The position numbers and the translations under genes are program-made. Positions 28,091-37,980 of a DNA stretch of 64,000 bases are shown piece after piece (position 1 is the stretch's first letter; each line of letters begins with the position of its first letter). Source of the DNA: Vibrio lentus (GTDB lineage Bacteria; Pseudomonadota; Gammaproteobacteria; Enterobacterales; Vibrionaceae); assembly GCF_030409755.1 (NCBI RefSeq), contig NZ_JAUFQE010000002.1, positions 2,790,001 through 2,854,000 on the forward strand. The letters run 5' to 3'. The notes under the pieces were generated by a model. It was not told where the DNA came from. It made no database searches and worked only from the letters and a program-made list of their open reading frames with translations.

Positions 28091-28147
28091 AAATGCGGGT
28101 GGCGTACTTGGGATTTAACCCTTGGATAAAGCCCGCATTTTTTTTCA
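28091..28147 (+). terminator. Terminator of the arc operon
   Basis: AAATGCGGG (28091-28099) pairs with CCCGCATTT (28132-28140), with an inner stem around GGGATTTAACCC, then a long T run. An imperfect inverted repeat (GCACTCACTTGTT and AACAAGTTAAGTGC) lies just upstream, within 28043-28080. Confidence 0.85.
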
Positions 28148-28273
28148 TTCGACTGAAGAAGTTATCACCCCAAAAAACACAAGTTTGTCAGCTTCAACAA
28201 AGGCTTAAATGGAAGTTAAAAACGGACGCGATTTCGCATAAAAATCCATTAAATGAATACTTTACAGAAAGTA

Positions 28274-28301
28274 TTGCATGGCCTTTTTATCTGAGTATAA
28301 T
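28274..28301 (+). promoter_or_regulatory. Sigma-70 promoter of the pyr leader and pyrBI
   Basis: -35 TTGCAT (28274-28279), 16-base spacer, -10 TATAAT (28296-28301). It is 31 bases before the leader-peptide ATG. It accounts for the function of the 337-base gap between arcB and the leader, together with the arc terminator. Confidence 0.8.
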
Positions 28302-28331
28302 CCTCCGCAATTTGTCTTAAGAGAGCAAAAA

Positions 28332-28439
28332 ATGAACCGCAATTCTGTCGCACATTATTGTCAAACTACACGCCAAAGAGTGGCGGTGGTGTCATTTTTA
28401 TTTTGCTCTATTGATCGTTTCGAAGCCTCCTATTTTTAG
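28332..28439 (+). CDS. pyrL: pyrBI leader peptide (PyrL-like)
   Basis: A 35-codon reading frame starts [15 protein letters not shown] after AAGAGAG and ends at TAG 28437-28439. Its last codons run into the attenuator hairpin. A U-rich stretch in the middle of the RNA (about 28392-28410) is where polymerase would pause according to UTP level. In E. coli, low UTP lets the ribosome stay close behind polymerase and block the hairpin. The peptide sequence is not conserved between species; the layout is what supports the call. Confidence 0.8.
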   Translation: MNRNSVAHYCQTTRQRVAVVSFLFCSIDRFEASYF

Positions 28440-28452
28440 GGGGCTTTTTTTT
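28423..28452 (+). terminator. UTP-sensitive attenuator of pyrBI
   Basis: AAGCCTCC (28423-28430), loop TATTTTTA, GGGGGCTT (28439-28446), then a run of T. The hairpin overlaps the end of the leader peptide frame and ends about 40 bases before pyrB. Confidence 0.88.
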
Positions 28453-28491
28453 GTCCGCAATTTGACTGTATGCATAGAAGGAAGACCCGTT

Positions 28492-29421
28492 ATGGCGCAT
28501 TCGTTATTTAACAAGCACATCATCTCCATACCTGAGCTCACTCGTAATGAACTGGAGCTTATCGTCGACACCGCAGCAAGGCTCAAGGCTGAGCCAAACC
28601 CAGAGTTGCTGAAAAATAAAGTCGTTGCGAGCTGCTTCTTTGAGCCTTCAACTCGAACTCGCCTTTCATTTGAAACCGCGGTTCAGCGTCTTGGCGGCAC
28701 CGTCATCGGCTTTGATAATGGCGGCAACACATCGCTGGCCAAGAAAGGCGAAACACTTGCCGATTCGGTGCAGGTTATTTCATCTTACGTCGATGCCTTC
28801 GTGATGCGTCATCCACAAGAAGGCGCAGCACGTTTGGCCTCTGAATTTTCGAATGGGGTTCCGGTAGTAAATGGCGGCGACGGTGCAAACCAACACCCGA
28901 CTCAAACCTTGTTGGATCTGTTCTCGATTTACGAAACGCAAGGTACGCTTGATAACCTCAATGTAGCGTTCGTTGGCGACCTAAAATATGGCCGAACTGT
29001 GCACTCACTGACGCAAGCACTATCAAAATTCAATAACGTGCGTTTCTTCTTTATCGCGCCAGAAGTGTTAGAGATGCCAGATTATATCTGTGAAGAATTA
29101 GAAGAGATGGGTATCCAATACAGCGCCCACAGCAGCATTGAAGAAGTGGTGCCTGAACTGGATGTCCTGTACATGACTCGCGTACAGAAAGAGCGCTTTG
29201 ATGCATCGGAATACGCGCACATGAAGTCGGCTTACATCCTAACCGCCGATACATTGAAAGACGCTCGTCAAAACATGAAGGTACTTCACCCACTGCCACG
29301 CGTCGACGAAATCACCACTGACGTTGATAAAACGCCACACGCTTACTACTTCGAACAAGCTGAAAACGGTGTGTATGCACGTGAAGCTTTATTAGCCCTA
29401 GTTCTAAACGACACTTTATAA
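28492..29421 (+). CDS. pyrB: Aspartate carbamoyltransferase, catalytic chain
   Basis: Commits carbamoyl phosphate and aspartate to pyrimidine synthesis. The start is ATG 28492 ([18 protein letters not shown]) after AGAAGGAAG; the in-frame ATG at 28411 is inside the attenuator leader and is rejected. Motifs: [38 protein letters not shown] and HPLPRVDEI. At 309 residues it matches E. coli PyrB. pyrI follows after 15 bases. Confidence 0.97.
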   Translation: MAHSLFNKHIISIPELTRNELELIVDTAARLKAEPNPELLKNKVVASCFFEPSTRTRLSFETAVQRLGGTVIGFDNGGNTSLAKKGETLADSVQVISSYVDAFVMRHPQEGAARLASEFSNGVPVVNGGDGANQHPTQTLLDLFSIYETQGTLDNLNVAFVGDLKYGRTVHSLTQALSKFNNVRFFFIAPEVLEMPDYICEELEEMGIQYSAHSSIEEVVPELDVLYMTRVQKERFDASEYAHMKSAYILTADTLKDARQNMKVLHPLPRVDEITTDVDKTPHAYYFEQAENGVYAREALLALVLNDTL

Positions 29422-29436
29422 GCAGGAGATACAGTC

Positions 29437-29901
29437 ATGGTTAAACAAACTCAGCTACAAGTAGAAGCGATCCGTAACGGCAGCGTGATTGACCACATCC
29501 CTGCTCATCTTGGGATTAAAATTCTCAAACTGTTCAAGCTGCATAAAACAGAACAACGCATCACGATGGGGTTAAACCTGCCATCATCAGCGCTCGGCAA
29601 CAAAGACCTAATCAAGATTGAGAACATCTTTCTGACCAAGGAACAAGCCAATCAATTGGCTCTGTACGCTCCACAAGCGACAGTGAATCAGATTGAAGAG
29701 TACAAAGTGGTCAACAAGCTCACACTTGTACTGCCAGAACAAATCAACAGTGTGTTCTCCTGCCCAAATAGCAACTGTATTTCACACGGTGAACCTGTCG
29801 AAAGTAGCTTTAAAGTGCAGCTAAAATACGAAAACGTACAGTTAAAATGTCACTATTGTGAAAAAGTATTCTCTCGCGAGATCATGAGTGAAATTCGCTA
29901 A
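29437..29901 (+). CDS. pyrI: Aspartate carbamoyltransferase, regulatory chain
   Basis: Allosteric subunit of class B ATCase, binding CTP, UTP and ATP. The N-terminal nucleotide domain starts [19 protein letters not shown]. The C-terminal zinc domain has all four Cys in CPNSNC and CHYC. Its 154 residues match the E. coli chain. The gene is co-transcribed with pyrB. Confidence 0.97.
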   Translation: MVKQTQLQVEAIRNGSVIDHIPAHLGIKILKLFKLHKTEQRITMGLNLPSSALGNKDLIKIENIFLTKEQANQLALYAPQATVNQIEEYKVVNKLTLVLPEQINSVFSCPNSNCISHGEPVESSFKVQLKYENVQLKCHYCEKVFSREIMSEIR

Positions 29902-29944
29902 CCCTTAGCGCTATTACCTCCGCAACGAAAACCCTTTATAGTTC

Positions 29945-29980
29945 ATGGATATTTATTCCCAACGCGGAATAAATATCCAT
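29945..29980. promoter_or_regulatory. 15-bp perfect palindrome: candidate ARG-box pair, possible argR operator
   Basis: Arms 29945-29959 and 29966-29980 are perfectly complementary around CAACGC. Each arm contains a 14-base core (TGGATATTTATTCC at 29946-29959 and GGAATAAATATCCA at 29966-29979) only two bases from the ARG-box core TGAATwwwwATTCA. The cores are 20 bases apart centre to centre. Paired ARG boxes are what the ArgR hexamer binds. The alternative is a weak pyrI terminator, but there is no T run. Confidence 0.6.
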
Positions 29981-30227
29981 TTAACCAAAGAATAAAACTC
30001 CAAAATAAAAGCAATTAACCAGAATTTTGTTTGGTGATCGCCTTCAAAAAGATAACTATCCTTTAGTGGTAGACTCAATGCATAGATGATCATACATCTC
30101 GCATACCCTCCCTCTTATTTCGGGGTTCATCGGTAAGCCCTAATTAACAATCGTACTCTACGGCTTTGGGAGTGCGTTCTGCGCTATGGACAAGCGATAT
30201 CAACACGTTGACCTTAAGGAGTTGTTC
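29981..30227. other. Leader region before the ArgR paralogue
   Basis: About 250 bases without a gene between the candidate ARG boxes and the ArgR start at 30228. If the promoter is at the ARG boxes the mRNA has a long untranslated leader. I see no terminator or clear hairpin in it. Confidence 0.35.
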
Positions 30228-30716
30228 ATGAACCAAATCACTGAGCACGGTTGCTTGTATTCAGCTGAAGATAAAACACTGACTGCCGCGTGCAAACGCT
30301 TACTACAACAACAAAGCTTCTCGACCCAGAACCAACTGCGCGAGAAACTCGTCGACATTGGCTATACAGGTATCAGCCAATCGACCGTCTCTCGCATTTT
30401 GTCACAGCTTGGCGTTGTCAAAATTCAGAATGCCTGTGGCAAAAAGGTTTACTGCATCACTGTTGAAAGCGCGCCTGTGCGTGTCGATGCCTCAATCTCA
30501 TCACAAATCGAATTAATTACTCACAACCAAGCGATGGTGATCGTAAAAACAAACCCTGGTTGCGCACAGTTGGTCGCAAGATTAGTCGATATCGACCCAC
30601 ATACCGAGATTATCGGTACGGTCGGCGGCAATGACACCGTGCTAATTATCCCGAAAGACACGATGAACATTGATGCTTGTGAACAAGTAGTAAGAGCACG
30701 CTTAGGTGTTGCCTAA
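30228..30716 (+). CDS. argR: ArgR-family arginine regulator (paralogue linked to the arc genes)
   Basis: Arginine-responsive hexameric DNA-binding protein. I place the start at ATG 30228 (MNQITEHGCLYSAEDK, 162 residues) because AAGGAG lies 7 bases upstream; the ATG at 30186 adds 14 residues with no good ribosome site. The N-terminal winged helix contains GYTGISQSTVSRILSQLGVVK; the C-terminal arginine-binding domain has VGGNDTVLIIPKD. Its N-terminus differs from standard vibrio ArgR, and it sits beside arc and pyrBI, so it may be a second, ADI-dedicated ArgR. Confidence 0.85.
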   Translation: MNQITEHGCLYSAEDKTLTAACKRLLQQQSFSTQNQLREKLVDIGYTGISQSTVSRILSQLGVVKIQNACGKKVYCITVESAPVRVDASISSQIELITHNQAMVIVKTNPGCAQLVARLVDIDPHTEIIGTVGGNDTVLIIPKDTMNIDACEQVVRARLGVA

Positions 30717-30891
30717 ATGTCTTATTGGCAAGGGCTGTTCACTGCAGTTGCACAGCTAATCCTCTCTCGACTGCCTAAGAAAGTGGCTCACCCGCCCTAG
30801 CGGATATTTGCTGGTCGATGAAACTAATCACAAACTATTACGGTCTGATTGAGTTAAGATACCTTCAACTCCATTTTGATGACTAAATAGT

Positions 30892-32757
30892 ATGCGACGA
30901 CTTGCCACATTACTTTTTGTTTGTGTTTCCCTGTTCACCCAGCCTGCGTGGGCGCTTTTTGGAAACGACAACACCGAGCCAAGCTTCGGAGGCAATAACA
31001 ACGGTTTTGTCCCTGTAGACCAAGCTTTCCCTTTCAATTACTACCAGCAAGACGGCAAAGTCCTTCTCGACTGGCAAGTAAAAGAGGGCTACTACCTCTA
31101 TCAACATAGCCTCTCGTTCACTGGCCAAAATCTCGCTATCGGCAATGTTGAAATGGAAGATGGCCAACCACACCAAGATGAATTCTTCGGTGAGGTGAGC
31201 ATTTATACTCAGCCGTTATTCGTGCAAGTTCCTCTACAGAGTTACCAAGATGGCTCGCAGCTGATCGTTAAGTATCAAGGCTGTGCAGATGCTGGTTTCT
31301 GCTACCCACCAGAGATCCGAGTAATCGACATTGAACCGTTTACTGCGACGAGTTCTGGTGATGTGAAAAGCAGTGATGTGCAAAACAGTGGTGCCTCACG
31401 AGATTCTTCTGATGCAACTGGTGAAGCAGACAATTCAGTACAACCCTCTTCTCCTACAGCTGACGCAGCAAGTAATACCACTCAACAAACCAATGCTCCC
31501 GTTTCAAAAGAAGCAGGCTTAGCCGATAAGCTGGGTGACAGTTGGTGGACTCCATTATTATTCTTAGCTCTCGGTGTTGGCTTAGCCTTTACGCCGTGTG
31601 TTCTGCCTATGTACCCAATTCTAACGGGTATCGTGCTAGGTGGCGGCAAGCTCAGCCAAGGTCGTGCGCTGATGTTGTCCTTCATCTACGTGCAAGGCAT
31701 GGCGCTGACCTACACCTTATTGGGTTTAGTGGTTGCTTCAGCAGGTATGCAGTTCCAAGCTGCGATGCAACATCCTTACGTATTAATCGCGCTGAGTGTT
31801 CTATTCGTGACGTTGGCGATGTCGATGTTCGGCGTTTATAACCTACAACTACCAAGCAGCATCCAAACTTGGCTTAACAACCAAAGTAACAAGCAACAAG
31901 GTGGCAATACCTTGGGCGTGTTCGCGATGGGGGCTATCTCGGGCTTGGTGTGTTCACCTTGTACCACAGCGCCATTGTCAGGTGCACTGCTGTATGTGGC
32001 TCAAAGTGGCGACCTATTAACCGGAGCGATCGCTCTTTATGCGTTAGCGATGGGTATGGGTATCCCGCTGATCTTGGTTGCGGTGTTTGGTAATAAGCTG
32101 CTGCCGAAAGCAGGCAGCTGGATGGACAAGGTGAAGATCGTATTCGGCTTTATCTTGCTGGCAGCACCTATCTTCCTACTAGAGCGTATTATCCCTGAAT
32201 TGTGGGCAACGGTACTTTGGTCTGGATTAGGCTTCATCGCCTTTGGTTGGCTTTACCACAGCAAGAATGCACTGCCATTCGGTGGCTGGAAGCAAAGCGC
32301 AGTGGGTATCATCGCGATGCTCGGACTATTCGCTTCAGCGCAACCAGCATTGAATTACTGGTTCGCAGAAAAGAGCGTTGTGGTTGAACAACAAATCCAA
32401 TTCGCACGCGTCAACACGGTTGAAGAGTTAGAAATCCAGCTCATCGAAGCCAAGAAACTCGGCAAGCCAGTGATGCTCGATTTCTACGCCGATTGGTGTG
32501 TGGCATGTAAAGAGTTTGAGAAGTACACCTTCCACCAAGCTGATGTTGAGAACAAGCTTTCTGATTTCGTCCTGCTTCAGGCTGATGTAACGAGAAACAT
32601 GCCTCAAGACATTGAACTTCTTAAACAATTACAAGTGCTCGGCTTACCAACCATTGAGTTCTGGGACGGCAAGGGTAACCATGTTCCAAATGCTCGTGTC
32701 ACTGGTTTTATGCCGGCAGATGTATTCTTAAAACACATGCAAGACCACCAGCTATAA
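30892..32757 (+). CDS. dsbD: Thiol:disulfide interchange protein DsbD
   Basis: Passes electrons from cytoplasmic thioredoxin across the inner membrane to periplasmic DsbC/DsbG and CcmG. Signal peptide about 1-21. N-terminal alpha domain has the redox pair Cys131 and Cys137 (GCADAGFC). A Ser/Thr/Ala-rich linker of about 50 residues (155-205) precedes eight TM segments with Cys236 (FTPCVLP) and Cys354/Cys357 (CSPC). The C-terminal thioredoxin-like domain has Cys536-VA-Cys539 (WCVAC). All redox cysteines are present. The long linker makes it 621 residues, versus 565 in E. coli. Confidence 0.96.
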   Translation: MRRLATLLFVCVSLFTQPAWALFGNDNTEPSFGGNNNGFVPVDQAFPFNYYQQDGKVLLDWQVKEGYYLYQHSLSFTGQNLAIGNVEMEDGQPHQDEFFGEVSIYTQPLFVQVPLQSYQDGSQLIVKYQGCADAGFCYPPEIRVIDIEPFTATSSGDVKSSDVQNSGASRDSSDATGEADNSVQPSSPTADAASNTTQQTNAPVSKEAGLADKLGDSWWTPLLFLALGVGLAFTPCVLPMYPILTGIVLGGGKLSQGRALMLSFIYVQGMALTYTLLGLVVASAGMQFQAAMQHPYVLIALSVLFVTLAMSMFGVYNLQLPSSIQTWLNNQSNKQQGGNTLGVFAMGAISGLVCSPCTTAPLSGALLYVAQSGDLLTGAIALYALAMGMGIPLILVAVFGNKLLPKAGSWMDKVKIVFGFILLAAPIFLLERIIPELWATVLWSGLGFIAFGWLYHSKNALPFGGWKQSAVGIIAMLGLFASAQPALNYWFAEKSVVVEQQIQFARVNTVEELEIQLIEAKKLGKPVMLDFYADWCVACKEFEKYTFHQADVENKLSDFVLLQADVTRNMPQDIELLKQLQVLGLPTIEFWDGKGNHVPNARVTGFMPADVFLKHMQDHQL

Positions 32758-32790
32758 CGACGACATTCGTCTAAATACAAGCACTAACGA

Positions 32791-32838
32791 AAGCCGCACC
32801 GCCCCTCCGTAACGAGATGGCAGTGCGGCTTTTTTGCT
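32791..32838 (+). terminator. Terminator of dsbD
   Basis: AAGCCGCAC (32791-32799) pairs with GTGCGGCTT (32823-32831), with inner GCC/GGC pairing, then a T run. Confidence 0.85.
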
Positions 32839-32960
32839 ATTCAGAGTAACGCTTTCTTATTCCGGGGATAAAAGTCGATATGGTTCAGACTTTTCATGCA
32901 TAGATATTGTCCACATACTCAATCAGGATGATAATAAATATTAACTAAATTGTTAAAAGT

Positions 32961-33599
32961 ATGAACGTCATGGACTCGACCTATACCATCATCATTGCTG
33001 ATGACCACCCTCTCTTTCGCAACGCCCTGTTTCAGTCAGTTCATATGGCTATCAGCGGTGCGAACCTGCTTGAGGCTGATTCTCTCGATGCCTTACTGAC
33101 TCTACTAAAAAAAGAAGATGAACCCGACCTGTTGCTTCTCGACCTTAAAATGCCGGGAGCAAACGGGATGTCGGGCTTAATTCAACTGCGTGCTGAATAT
33201 CCAGATTTACCGATTGTGGTGATCTCAGCCAGCGAGGATGCCAGCGTTGTCACTCAAGTGAAGAGCCATGGTGCCTTTGGCTTCATTCCTAAGTCGAGTG
33301 ATATGCGTGAATTGGTGAGTGCACTGAATCAAGTGCTGAATGGCGACCCGTTCTTCCCTGAAGGGCTTATCACCAACAATGCAGCCTGTAGCGACCTTGC
33401 AGAAAAGCTTTCCACACTGACGCCTCAGCAATACAAGGTATTAGGGATGCTTTCAGACGGCCTGCTGAACAAGCAAATCGCCTATGAATTGAATGTTTCG
33501 GAAGCGACCATCAAGGCACATATGACAGCCATCTTCCGTAAACTGGATGTGAAAAACCGAACTCAGGCGGTTATCTTGCTACAAGAAGTCCACAACTAA
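32961..33599 (+). CDS. crbR: LuxR-type response regulator CrbR (acetate switch)
   Basis: NarL/FixJ-family regulator of 212 residues. Receiver domain (about 1-125) with [11 protein letters not shown] and phospho-Asp in [14 protein letters not shown] (near residue 61); LuxR helix-turn-helix (about 148-210) with [32 protein letters not shown]. In V. cholerae and pseudomonads the orthologous regulator, partnered with CrbS, activates acs. Both actP and acs lie within 15 kb here, as does crbS, so CrbR is the best assignment. It ends with a 4-base overlap against nhaP2 on the other strand. Confidence 0.85.
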   Translation: MNVMDSTYTIIIADDHPLFRNALFQSVHMAISGANLLEADSLDALLTLLKKEDEPDLLLLDLKMPGANGMSGLIQLRAEYPDLPIVVISASEDASVVTQVKSHGAFGFIPKSSDMRELVSALNQVLNGDPFFPEGLITNNAACSDLAEKLSTLTPQQYKVLGMLSDGLLNKQIAYELNVSEATIKAHMTAIFRKLDVKNRTQAVILLQEVHN

Positions 33600-35347
33600 G
33601 CTTCGCTTATATCCTCTTCTAAAGTCGTCTTTGGTAAACATAAACCCAACCTGACGACTTTATGATCATCTATCTCTGCAACCACCCAAGTAATGTCATG
33701 CCACACAAAACTATCGCCTAATACAGGGTGGGCACCAAGCTCTCGCTCAGCCAATTGTTTTAGCGTCATTTCTCGCTCTTCTTCCGAGCCCAGTTCAATG
33801 CCATAACAATCACTGACTGCTGCAACCGATAGTTCGACATCCAAGAAGAAATCACCAAAGAATCGAGCGGCCTCTTCAGCTAGAGGAGCCTCACTGAATA
33901 GTGCACTTAAACTATCTAGATCTTTATCTTGGCCAAGCACACAGAGAATATCGTTCGCCTCTAACACGGTGCTACCCGATGGGTGAAGCAAAGCATCTTT
34001 TCTAAACAGTGCCGTAATTCGCGTCCCTTCAGGCATAGACAAACGCTTAAGCGGCTCACCAACACACCACTTTTCCTCTTTCAGCTTGTAGACAAACATC
34101 TCCCACTCACTGGTCGGATAAATCTCCATGCCAGTACGAGAAATTGGGGTTGGTGTCGGTGGTAAGGTCACCTGAGCCAACCTCGCAACTTTCATCAAGC
34201 TACCGCCCTGAACAATCAGCGAAACCATAACCACGAAGAAGGCGATGTTGAAGTAAAGCTGAGCATTAGGCAGGCCAGCCATCATCGGGAACACCGCCAA
34301 AATGATCGGCACAGCACCACGTAAACCGACCCAAGACACAAACCAACGTTCTCTGGTGGTAAAGCTTCTGAACGGCAGTAAACCCAACCAAACAGACAAC
34401 GGGCGAGCAAACAAGATCATACCGAAAGCCAATGCTAACGCAGGAAGTGCAATGTCCATCAATGTCGATGGTGTAACCAATAGCCCCAGCACCAAGAACA
34501 TCACGATCTGGCTTAGCCACGTCATGCCATCAAGAACATTAAGGATAGAGTGTCGAGAGCGAGTTGGACGATTACCAATGAACAGACCGACGAGGTAAAT
34601 CGATAAGATGCCACTACCACCAAGCATGTTAGAGAACGCAAACAGCGCCACACCACCGCTGAGTACCAGAATCGAGTAAAGGCCATCGGCCAGCTGTACT
34701 CGGTTAATTAGACTCCATAGAACCCAACCGCCACCAATACCAATAAGGGTGCCGATACCAAACTGCATCGCGAAGCTTTTGAGTAGGAAGTTCATTCCCA
34801 TCTCGGCATCTGGGGTGCCCAGTAGCGCAATTAAAGTCACTGTCAGGAAGACCGCCATTGGGTCATTGGTACCGGATTCTATCTCTAAGGTTGAGCCAAC
34901 ACGTTCATTGAGGCTCTGCCCTTTCAATAAAGAAAATACCGCAGCTGCATCGGTCGAACCCACAATCGCACCAACCAAAATGCCTTGCATCAGTGATAGG
35001 TCAAACAGCCAAGCCGCCATTAAACCGGTTAGGGTTGCGGTACAGGCCACACCTATCGTCGCCAGCGAAAGCGACGGCCAAAAAGCGACCTTGAAGCTCG
35101 CGACCTTGGTTCGCATACCACCATCAAGCAGGATCACAGCCAGCGCAAGGTTACTCACCAAATAGGTCAGCGAGTAATCATTGAAATTAATGCCACCGGG
35201 GCCATCTTCGCCCGCCAACATACCAACGAACAAAAAGATTAAAAGAATCGGAACGCCCAATCGAGAGGACACTTGTGAGAAAAGTACACTGATGGCGATG
35301 AGTACGGCACCAGTCAAAAATAAGTGATTAATGGTTATTGCGTCCAA
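33596..35347 (-). CDS. nhaP2: K+/H+ antiporter NhaP2 (CvrA)
   Basis: Inner-membrane CPA1-family cation/proton antiporter of 583 residues, described in V. cholerae as a K+(Na+)/H+ exchanger. It starts with TTG 35347 behind GGGGGAACGAA. About 12 TM segments (residues 5-390) include [18 protein letters not shown] and [15 protein letters not shown], the transport-site regions. The cytoplasmic part has a TrkA-C/RCK domain (about 410-490) and a further CorC/HlyC-like region. It is inserted between crbR and actP on the opposite strand and has no obvious link to acetate. Confidence 0.93.
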   Translation of the reverse strand: MDAITINHLFLTGAVLIAISVLFSQVSSRLGVPILLIFLFVGMLAGEDGPGGINFNDYSLTYLVSNLALAVILLDGGMRTKVASFKVAFWPSLSLATIGVACTATLTGLMAAWLFDLSLMQGILVGAIVGSTDAAAVFSLLKGQSLNERVGSTLEIESGTNDPMAVFLTVTLIALLGTPDAEMGMNFLLKSFAMQFGIGTLIGIGGGWVLWSLINRVQLADGLYSILVLSGGVALFAFSNMLGGSGILSIYLVGLFIGNRPTRSRHSILNVLDGMTWLSQIVMFLVLGLLVTPSTLMDIALPALALAFGMILFARPLSVWLGLLPFRSFTTRERWFVSWVGLRGAVPIILAVFPMMAGLPNAQLYFNIAFFVVMVSLIVQGGSLMKVARLAQVTLPPTPTPISRTGMEIYPTSEWEMFVYKLKEEKWCVGEPLKRLSMPEGTRITALFRKDALLHPSGSTVLEANDILCVLGQDKDLDSLSALFSEAPLAEEAARFFGDFFLDVELSVAAVSDCYGIELGSEEEREMTLKQLAERELGAHPVLGDSFVWHDITWVVAEIDDHKVVRLGLCLPKTTLEEDISEA

Positions 35348-35795
35348 TTCGTTCCCCCAAAGAATAAAACTCGAGCTTTAAGCCTGTTGATCTTTTGCCA
35401 CTAGCTTGTTGATCTTCTGCCGTTAAGCAAGTCACGGCCGGTGAAAGTACCGTAGTTACTATAACAAACTTATGTTTCGCTTCGTGTCATAAGCAGGACT
35501 AAATACCGTTTCTCAGTCATTTAGTTGTTAAATTTTATGACTCACACTCTAATTCATCCCTTTTTGTTAGACCTTTGGCTAATTTAACATCATTGCAACA
35601 TCACGTTTTTCTATGATTATGCCTCCTAGCTCCCATATTTCAGTGCATTAGCGCTAATAGCGTCCCGACTAAAGTTGCACAGATCCCTTGACTTATCCTT
35701 GCTACATTCTAAATCGTAACATTACGTTAACACGCTATTTTACAAAAACGGTTTCACAAAACGGTTTCTACGAAAACGGAATAAAGGAGAAGGCA
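35348..35795. other. Divergent nhaP2 - acetate symporter intergenic region with repeats
   Basis: This 448-base region has no gene. It contains two copies of TGTTGATCTTYTGCC (35385-35399 and 35407-35421, period 22) and, close to the DUF4212 gene, repeated ACGGTTTC-like units (within 35743-35780). A GACTAAAGTTG element at 35667-35677 resembles elements upstream of the DUF294 gene and acs. It should hold promoters for both directions. Confidence 0.5.
35667..35677 (+). promoter_or_regulatory. Candidate CrbR element upstream of the actP operon
   Basis: GACTAAAGTTG lies about 120 bases before the DUF4212 start. The same core occurs at 44769-44779 and, shortened, at 47396-47406. Binding by CrbR is inference. 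Confidence 0.35.
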
Positions 35796-36062
35796 ATGGC
35801 GTTCGAATCTACGGAACATGCTCAAGCCTACTGGAAGGAAAACTTGGGAATAATGGGAACACTACTCGCAGTTTGGTTTGTGGTGTCTTATGGCGCTGGC
35901 ATCTTATTTGTGGATGTCCTAAATACCATTCAATTTGGCGGATTTAAGCTAGGTTTTTGGTTCGCTCAACAAGGTTCAATTTATACCTTCGTGGCGTTGA
36001 TATTTATTTACGTTGTTCGCATGAATAAGCTGGACAAAAAATACAACGTACAGGAAGACTAG
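35796..36062 (+). CDS. DUF4212 protein, small subunit of a sodium/solute symporter
   Basis: Small membrane protein of 88 residues. The ATG at 35796 follows a strong TAAAGGAGAAGG; the longer frame from 35688 has no ribosome site. Two TM segments are visible (GTLLAVWFVVSYGAGILFV and IYTFVALIFIYVV). DUF4212 genes are almost always followed by an SSS-family symporter and are treated as its accessory subunit, like YjcH next to ActP. The symporter starts 10 bases later. Confidence 0.92.
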   Translation: MAFESTEHAQAYWKENLGIMGTLLAVWFVVSYGAGILFVDVLNTIQFGGFKLGFWFAQQGSIYTFVALIFIYVVRMNKLDKKYNVQED

Positions 36063-36072
36063 AGGCTAGAAC

Positions 36073-37776
36073 ATGGATATTCAAACTTGGACGTTTATTC
36101 TCGTCGGTATTACTTTCGCAGTCTATATCGGCATCGCAATCTGGGCTCGCGCTGGAACAACGAGTGAATTCTACGTTGCTGGCGGCGGCGTACACCCAGT
36201 AGCAAACGGCATGGCAACAGCCGCTGACTGGATGTCGGCAGCATCATTCATCTCAATGGCAGGTATCATCTCATTCGTTGGTTACGACGGTGCGGTTTAC
36301 CTAATGGGTTGGACAGGTGGTTATGTACTACTTGCGCTATGTTTAGCACCTTACCTACGTAAGTTCGGTCAGTTTACGGTTCCTGATTTCATCGGTGAAC
36401 GTTACTACTCGAAAACAGCACGTATGGTAGCGGTATTCTGTGCAATCTTCGTATCATTTACGTACGTTGCAGGCCAGATGCGTGGTGTTGGCGTTGTATT
36501 CTCTCGTTTCCTAGAAGTTGATATTAACCTAGGCATCATCATTGGTATGGGTATTGTGTTCTTCTACGCAGTGCTTGGTGGCATGAAAGGCATCACTTAT
36601 ACGCAGGTAGCTCAATTCTGTGTCCTCATTTTCGCCTTCCTTGTTCCAGCAATCTTTACCTCAATCATGATGACAGGTAACCCACTTCCACAAGTTGGTA
36701 TGGGCTCGACGCTATCAGGTACAGATGTATACCTACTTGATAAACTGGATGGACTAACAGAAGAACTCGGATTTACCGCCTATACCGAAGGTAACAAGAG
36801 CATGGTAGATGTATTCTTCATCTGTGCGGCTCTAATGGTAGGTACTGCCGGTCTTCCACACGTAATCATTCGTTTCTTCACGGTACCAAAAGTACGTGAT
36901 GCTCGTATCTCAGCAGGTTGGGCACTACTGTTCATCTCATTGCTATACACAACAGCACCTGGCGTTGCAGCTTTCGCTCGTGTAAACATGATCGAAACGA
37001 TTAACGGCCCAGACATGCAAGGTGTCGCAGCAGCAGACGCACCAAGCTGGTACAAAAACTGGGAAAGCACTGGCCTAGTTGGTTGGGAAGATAAGAACGG
37101 CGATGGCAAAATGTTCTACTCGGGCGATGAACGTAACGAGATGAAGATTAACCGTGACATCATCGTACTGGCTTCTCCAGAACTAGCAAAACTACCAAAC
37201 TGGGTTGTAGCACTACTTGCAGCCGGTGGCCTAGCAGCCGCACTATCAACAGCCGCTGGTCTACTACTGGTAATCTCAACGTCGATTTCACATGACTTGT
37301 TGAAGAAAGGCTTCAGACCAAACATGACCGACAAGCAGGAGCTATTAGCCGCTCGTTTGGCCGCCATGGTCGCGATTGTTGGCGCAGGTTACTTAGGTAT
37401 TAATCCACCGGGCTTCGTAGCTCAGGTAGTAGCGTTTGCCTTCGGCTTAGCCGCAGCATCCTTCTTCCCTGCCATCATCCTAGGTATCTTCTACAAGAAG
37501 ATGAATAAGGAAGGCGCAATTGCAGGTATGTTGTCAGGTATTGCCTTCACAGCAAGCTACATCATCTACTTCAAGTTCATTAACCCAGCAGCAAGCACAC
37601 CGGAAAACTGGTGGTTTGGTATCAGCCCAGAAGGCATCGGTACGCTAGGTATGTGTCTAAACTTCGTAGTATCAATTGCTGTAAACAAAGTAACTGCTGA
37701 AGTTCCACAAGATGTACAAGATATGGTTGAGAACATCCGTTACCCGAAAGGTGCTGGTGAAGCTCACGACCACTAA
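36073..37776 (+). CDS. actP: Cation/acetate symporter ActP-like (SSS family)
   Basis: Inner-membrane sodium:solute symporter of 567 residues with about 13 TM segments. Near the N-terminus it has FYVAGGGVHPVANGMATAAD and later QFTVPDFIGERYYS, typical SLC5/SSS motifs. A large loop at about 310-370 carries DKNGDGK, resembling a calcium-binding loop. Acetate is the likely substrate given the DUF4212 partner and acs, crbR and crbS nearby; related carriers also take other short carboxylates. Confidence 0.88.
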   Translation: MDIQTWTFILVGITFAVYIGIAIWARAGTTSEFYVAGGGVHPVANGMATAADWMSAASFISMAGIISFVGYDGAVYLMGWTGGYVLLALCLAPYLRKFGQFTVPDFIGERYYSKTARMVAVFCAIFVSFTYVAGQMRGVGVVFSRFLEVDINLGIIIGMGIVFFYAVLGGMKGITYTQVAQFCVLIFAFLVPAIFTSIMMTGNPLPQVGMGSTLSGTDVYLLDKLDGLTEELGFTAYTEGNKSMVDVFFICAALMVGTAGLPHVIIRFFTVPKVRDARISAGWALLFISLLYTTAPGVAAFARVNMIETINGPDMQGVAAADAPSWYKNWESTGLVGWEDKNGDGKMFYSGDERNEMKINRDIIVLASPELAKLPNWVVALLAAGGLAAALSTAAGLLLVISTSISHDLLKKGFRPNMTDKQELLAARLAAMVAIVGAGYLGINPPGFVAQVVAFAFGLAAASFFPAIILGIFYKKMNKEGAIAGMLSGIAFTASYIIYFKFINPAASTPENWWFGISPEGIGTLGMCLNFVVSIAVNKVTAEVPQDVQDMVENIRYPKGAGEAHDH

Positions 37777-37853
37777 GCACGGCCACTAAACAAAGATGTT
37801 TAGCAAAAAATGAATCAGTACTTACATTGTAGGGATTAGGTACTGAATCTTAG

Positions 37854-37885
37854 AAAGCCGATACGTCATGTATCGGCTTTTTCTT
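37854..37885 (+). terminator. Terminator of the actP operon
   Basis: AAAGCCGATAC (37854-37864), loop GTCAT, GTATCGGCTTT (37870-37880), T run. Confidence 0.92.
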
Positions 37886-37939
37886 TTCCCCTCCATTTTA
37901 TAAAAAGACAAACAAAGGGTTGTTTTTAAAATCTCATTT

Positions 37940-37958
37940 GATAATAATTATCATTAAC
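37940..37958. promoter_or_regulatory. Fur box upstream of fagA-fumC
   Basis: GATAATAATTATCATTAAC matches 16 of 19 positions of the Fur consensus GATAATGATAATCATTATC. It lies just before the FagA-like gene. Confidence 0.82.
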
Positions 37959-37980
37959 ATCCATTAAAGAGATGCAAATA

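Noticed and set aside
28093..28320. 75-codon plus-strand ORF between arcB and pyrB
   Set aside because: It spans the arc terminator and the pyr promoter; composition looks random.
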